Shown here: piece after piece, positions 58,901 through 64,000 of the stretch
Numbering within the stretch: the stretch's first letter is position 1
Layout: every line of letters starts with the position of its first letter
DNA from: Epiperipatus broadwayi
Lineage: Eukaryota > Onychophora > Udeonychophora > Euonychophora > Peripatidae
Assembly: GCA_028023455.1 (NCBI GenBank)
Contig: JAQFVV010006215.1
Location: forward strand, 10,127,950-10,191,949
Direction: 5' to 3'
DNA: 64,000 bases
Notes under the pieces: model-generated
The model's database searches: none
What the model was told of the DNA's origin: nothing
Seen by the model: the letters and a program-made list of their open reading frames with translations, nothing else
Made by a program: the position numbers and the translations under genes

Positions 58901-60730
58901 CTTATATATGCTTAAATTTATTTTTAATTGATTTGCCCACCACCCAACATTAACCATCAAAAAATATAGGGTACATATACTTTATTTATATCTTTTAATA
59001 GAATTCAAAATGTTTTCTTTACTATGTGATGATAATGACTACTACACAACTACTATTTGCAATACCTGTTTAGATCATGTAGAACAAAAGCTATTCCTAA
59101 TAAAATGAACAGGGAATAGAGTTGCAGACCAGTCTATATTACATATAAAGGGGTTAACACATTATTTAAACAAATAATAAAACAACAGTTTATCTACAAT
59201 GTATCATAATTGTTAGAAAAAATATAATGTTCTTTTCCTTAAATATAATTACATTACTGATTACATCATAAGAATTTATGACAATTTTTTTAAAGTACTG
59301 TAATTGATTATTGCTTTAATAAGCCATTTCTCCCCTGTTTTTTAACTTGTAGTTAAGCAGTAGTAGTTGTTTGTAAAATATCAAAGATTTATTTTGGTTA
59401 ATTTTAAACATTAATCTTTCAATTACATTTTATATTATTAATATGGTTATATGATCAAGAACACTTGCTTAAGAGTAATTCTCTGGCCTTTAATATACCC
59501 TGGATATAATCCTATATATGTCTGATCCTCACAAATACAATACATTTATCCATATCATAATCTTCATAGCATAGTTACACACATCTAATATGGAATTATT
59601 TTAATCAATGCATATTTTTTACAAAGATAATTTTAGGAAATGGCCATTTTAGGTCTAAATCCCAATTTAAGAATAACACAACTTAATTACAAAGATGGTT
59701 CTCTTGAATCTGATCCCTTAATTAAAAATAACACTACTTAATTAACAGAGAAAACCCTTTGGATCTGAACTTAAAAATTTACTGAACAAAACCATGAATA
59801 AATCCACCATATAGATGTAGAATACTTCAACCATACAATAGTGATTTAACAGCTGCATATGTATTATAAGTTAATAATCAATAAAACAAGTCATATATAA
59901 TGTGATATTGCTTTTAAAAGCTTGTATTTACAAATATGTAATATTTGTAAATATGGTAGATCTGAATTTGGTTCAGTCCCATATAGCTATTTGAGTTAGA
60001 TAGCTGGATTTAAAGACATTTTTGTGTCTGAAAATTTCAGATTTTCTTCTCAATAGTTATGTATTAAATAAGTCCTTATTTTTGAATTGATATTTTAGCT
60101 CTAGTATCTGAATGTTCTAGATCTTCACTGAGGTGAGCCATAAGCTTGAAAACAATTGATCTGGGAATAAGAATATTCTACTTAGAGATTTTAAATATTT
60201 TCTCTTATTGCACTTATTAAATAAGAGGTTGTTTGAGCTATTTGGTATGCTTCCTATATTATAAGTTCCACATACATAAAATCTAATTCACAGCAATCAA
60301 GAGGCTAATTTACATACAAATGCACTTGATCAAATTTCAAATTGAACTTTTAACTTAAAACTCATTATTTTTAATATTTGGGAACCTGATTTTACATGTT
60401 CTTCACATATATGAAATGAATATTATATCCTGGTTATTTTATACAATTTTACATATTTTCAGACAATTTCACCTTAAAAAATTTTTTTCCTGTTTATTTT
60501 TTTAATAAAATAAAATAAAATTTTAGCAAATCATAAATATATATAATAAAAACAAGATGGAACAAAGTTGTTTTTCCAATACCATTTTTATGTATTTCCA
60601 TTGCTTTAAAACTCAGCTCAGGTATTTATAGAACAAATGCTAACATTTTTTAAAAAAACATTCACTTCCACCTTTAATGAATCAATTAAATGTTATATTA
60701 ATACTCTATACATAATAAAATATAGTTTGG
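55948..60730. other. Long AT-rich region, no gene recognised
   Basis: Short chance frames and homopolymers only. A small palindrome of the form TTACAAATATGTAATATTTGTAA lies near 59928. No element ends or exons could be supported. Confidence 0.4.
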
Positions 60731-60747
60731 TATATATATATATATAT
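60731..60747. repeat. (TA)n microsatellite
   Basis: A perfect TA run of 17 bases, directly before TGTGCCC. Confidence 0.9.
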
Positions 60748-61740
60748 TGTGCCCTTATCTGTAGGTCATAATAAGGTAGAAAGGTCAATTACTAAAAAAT
60801 TTTAAATTTTAAGTTATATTTGTAAGATATATAAATAATAGTAGGATAAGTAAAATTTGATAGTACAATTTAAAGCTGAAAATACCTGGTATATAAAAGT
60901 GTAATAGATTATTTTAAAGGAAAACAGTTAAATAAAGCTTAATTATATTCTTGCTTATGGTTGTAAAAGCTGGCCATATAAAATAATACAGCTATAAATA
61001 GTTAAAAGTATATTAATAATTTGAATGTAATATTTTAAAACTAATAAATTAAATAAATGCTAGATGTAGTGTTATAAGTATATTTAATAGTCAAAATTAA
61101 TAGAGTATAGTTTAAAATAAACTTTAAGATGGTGAGAATTATATTTAGTTCAACATTTTAAAATTATTTTCCAAATTTTTTATAAAATATATCAGTTTTG
61201 GTAATTTAGACCGAGACGTAAATTAAAAATCATTTGATAAAGTTAGTAAACACGTGACTGTATATTATATACCTTCACACACACGCTTGTTAGAATAATA
61301 ATAAATTTTGTGAATTAGGAAACTAAATGTAATTGCCATCGATCATTAAAGTAAAAGTTAAAATATTAAATATTATTTTAATAATTGTTTTAAAAGTTTA
61401 AATGATTTTGATAAAACTATAATTGAATTAAAAAATACTATTCTAAGTAATATTTTCAGACATTACGTCATCAATTCTTTATTTTTAACAGTCTAGTATG
61501 TTATAAAACTAAAATGTATAAATTTGTTCGCGCTAAAATAAAGTCATTAACCAATCAACAGAGGTAATTTAGCAGACAAAATATAAGAATTAGACGAAGC
61601 GGGAGGGAGAAGTAATGTGTAAGTGAAAGGGAAAGTAACATATATTTTTAGCTGATAACACCGTAGCTGGAAAAGTGATATAAATTTAAAATTTTGTATT
61701 TATTTTAAAAGTTCTTTTGTAACATATAATATATTTTGAC
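60748..61740 (+). repeat. LTR-like repeat, copy B
   Basis: Starts TGTGCCC after a TA run and carries CACGTGACTG (61251), AACCAATCAA (61550) and TATAAGAA (61582) in the same order as copy A at 29418-32620. CCAAT lies 31 bases before TATA. The right boundary is a guess. Confidence 0.4.
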
Positions 61741-62640
61741 TGCCTCTATATGGATTGCTAATTTTAAAAGTTATCTTACCAGGATATTTTATTCAAGTTT
61801 AACCAAAAACCCTACAGTAAAATGGAAGTACAAGGAAAAATACCTAAAAATATTGCTAAGGGAAAAATATTTGGAAAGTGCCTTAATACAGCTTTATTTA
61901 TGCTCAACCAGAAACTTATTATTATAATTCAGAGAAATATAATTGGGACGCTATATGAAAACTTGAAAGAGAAGTTACTTGCCGTCAGGAAAAATTTATG
62001 ACGCACAAATTTATAAAGCTACTTTGAAGTTATGTTATTCTTCTCTATGAAAAAAATTTAATATGCGTTTTTATTATAAAGAAAAATTATGAGGAAGAAA
62101 GAATGTTTATCTTTTAAAGGAAAACATTATTAAAAATATAGTACCAGAATTTTAAATAAAGAAAAAAAAAGTAATAGAATAATATGAAAGAATTATTATG
62201 TTTTATAGAAAAGGAACAGAAAAACTTTATCTAATCAGAGAAAATATTAAAGTATTCATTGAAGGAAATGCTTGATTGGAAAAAAATGGAAATTTAAATT
62301 ACTTAATGAAAATGGATCCATGGAAAACAGAAAAATTTACTGAATATTTAAATAAAAGTACCCAGAGGATGCATCGTAAAAGTCGCGTGGGAAAATATTA
62401 GCAGACAATATTAGAAGAGAATATGGAGACGCTTTCTTTACGGGATTGACCAATATCAGAATTAATAATTATATTCAAGATTATGAAAACCAAGGATTGT
62501 CATCTATGAATATTCATTAAACAGAGCAATAATTGTTTTGCCTTAAAATAGAACATTAAGTGACTGAAGAAGAAATAAAATATATTTTTTTTTAGATTTA
62601 ATATGAACGGTTCAAGAAAGTTTGATGAAGAAGTACCGTA
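61741..62640 (+). pseudogene. Unidentified coding-like remnant downstream of LTR-like copy B
   Basis: Broken plus-strand frames with protein-like composition, for example the 63-aa frame 61736-61927 and a stretch near 62400-62520 reading ADNIRREYGDAFFTGLTNIR in one frame. Position after a promoter-like repeat suggests decayed gag/pol, but no retroviral or transposase motif was seen. Function unknown. Confidence 0.25.
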
Positions 62641-64000
62641 AATATAATTTAAATATTTTTTACTAATTTAGTTTAAAATATAAAATGTTATGTGAGATTA
62701 GGGAAAACATATAAACATAAATTTAGTAATATTAAAAAATTAAATATAATAGCTTAATAGAATGATAGAAATATTGTTTTAAAAAATAAAATGTATGTAT
62801 GGAAGTCTGATATCTACAAGAATCAATGGGATGGTGAAGCCTACGGAACGCGATCGAGAAGATAAAGATCGTTTGGTAATTTTGATATTTATTTATAATG
62901 CATAATGTATTTTTTTTAGATCATCTATTGATTAAGAATGATGTGTGAAAGTTTAAATTCTATGTACACATTTTATACAACATTTTAAAACATATTATGA
63001 GATAGGAGTAATTCTGAATATGCATGCAATAAGTTATTTAAAGTATAATTAATAATATAATTCGACAGAACACTTGTGTGATTCTTTTGAACTTTCATGT
63101 AATAAAGTATTCAGATATTTTAAAATAGTTTGTATATGATAAAATATACGAGGAAAGTAGTAAAAAGATTTTCTTATAGAACAGCGGAATAGTTTTGAAA
63201 TAAATGAATTTTATTATTGTTAGAAATGCAGATAGGAATTTGTCGATGTACTGTATAGAAAAATCTTGAGAAATGAGATCGGATAGTGACTTGGTAGTAC
63301 TAGTGGAGAGGAAACCAAGATGATGTTTTTTGTTAAGAAATAAGAAAAATAAAGTATTTGGATCATAGTTAGTTTGTGTGATTTCAGTATAGCTAACTAA
63401 GCCCTATCACTGAACACATATAGTTTGGACAGTGTTTTTGCGTATCTTTAAACTTTTTGATGTTATAATAAAGCTGAAGAAATAGCTTTAGCATCACTCC
63501 TATAATAGAGGTTGGTAGACAGATAAAGGTCACTCCTCTATAGTGTCTTTAAATTCACTGTACCATGATTGTCAAGGTTTATGACGAGTAATATTCTAGT
63601 TATATTTTGATCCTATGCATCTATCTTCGCTATCCTTATTTCGTGAATCTGCATCGTCAGAGAGATATTTTCAAAGAAATAATGAATAAAATAGAATTGA
63701 AGATATGTTATCGTTTATGTAAGAATAGTTTATTTACTGGAATGTATAGAATTGTGTAACTTTAAAAGTGAAAGTCCAAAATATCATAAAGAGAGAAAGA
63801 ATCATATAATACAGTTTAAAATTAATTCGGAAATGAATATAAGATTTTAAAAGGAGAAATCTAAACAAAGTTTTTTTTTTTTTTTAAAAAAGTGATAATA
63901 AAATTTGAATGTTTTAAATAATATTTAGAAAATAAATATTGCATATTTATTAAGAAAATAATTCAATAATGTGTAATAAACATATATTTGTGCATGGTAT
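62641..64000. other. AT-rich sequence, no gene recognised
   Basis: No open frame over 60 codons and no repeat ends seen to the window edge. Confidence 0.4.

Overview
This is an AT-rich (roughly three-quarters A+T by eye), gene-poor stretch of a metazoan genome. The evidence is an RTE-type LINE, a Merlin DNA transposon, several hAT-type elements, a non-autonomous LTR retrotransposon, long interspersed repeats, microsatellites and a fixed-size 500-N assembly gap. No bacterial operon structure is present. The species cannot be fixed from the sequence. AT-rich invertebrates such as molluscs, flatworms, cnidarians or arachnids would all fit. No conserved host protein-coding gene was recognised, so the window is probably intergenic or intronic. 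The best hint of a host gene is a 30-nt Thr-rich candidate micro-exon at 29339-29368.

Layout. 1-2544 is the open 3' part of an RTE-like LINE running in from the left edge, ending in a TGATGA tail. 6.35-10.1 kb holds decayed coding-like sequence on the minus strand, beside a possible LTR and primer-binding site. 10.2-18.8 kb is unremarkable apart from a pyrimidine tract. 18823-22337 is a complete, coding-empty LTR retrotransposon with two 1.37-kb LTRs and a 4-bp target duplication. 23.2-27.75 kb is a decayed minus-strand LINE with a zinc-knuckle ORF1, endonuclease, YVDD reverse transcriptase and a CCHC tail. 29760-31789 is an intact Merlin transposon with an open 324-aa DDE transposase, 427-bp inverted repeats and a perfect 8-bp target duplication. 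32953-34214 is a pogo/Tigger-like non-autonomous element. 34.6-35.5 kb carries a Penelope-like remnant on the minus strand. 36.25-38.44 kb is a cluster of a ~470-bp repeat in both orientations, and a foldback relative lies at 51.06-51.36 kb.

After the gap, 41405-42251 holds two hAT MITEs side by side. The first strongly resembles the SPIN family, known for horizontal transfer between animal phyla. 44.1-45.06 kb is a LINE C-terminal remnant. 45455-47155 is a degenerate ~130-bp tandem array. 47991-50526 is a decayed ZBED5-like hAT transposon, and 54840-55939 is another hAT element with an internal hairpin. 60748-61740 is a diverged relative of the LTR-like repeat into which Merlin inserted.

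The only two open, plausibly functional proteins are the RTE reverse transcriptase and the Merlin transposase. The most unusual feature is the Merlin element: its inverted repeats extend into the transposase gene, so the last ~48 codons are present twice in inverted orientation.
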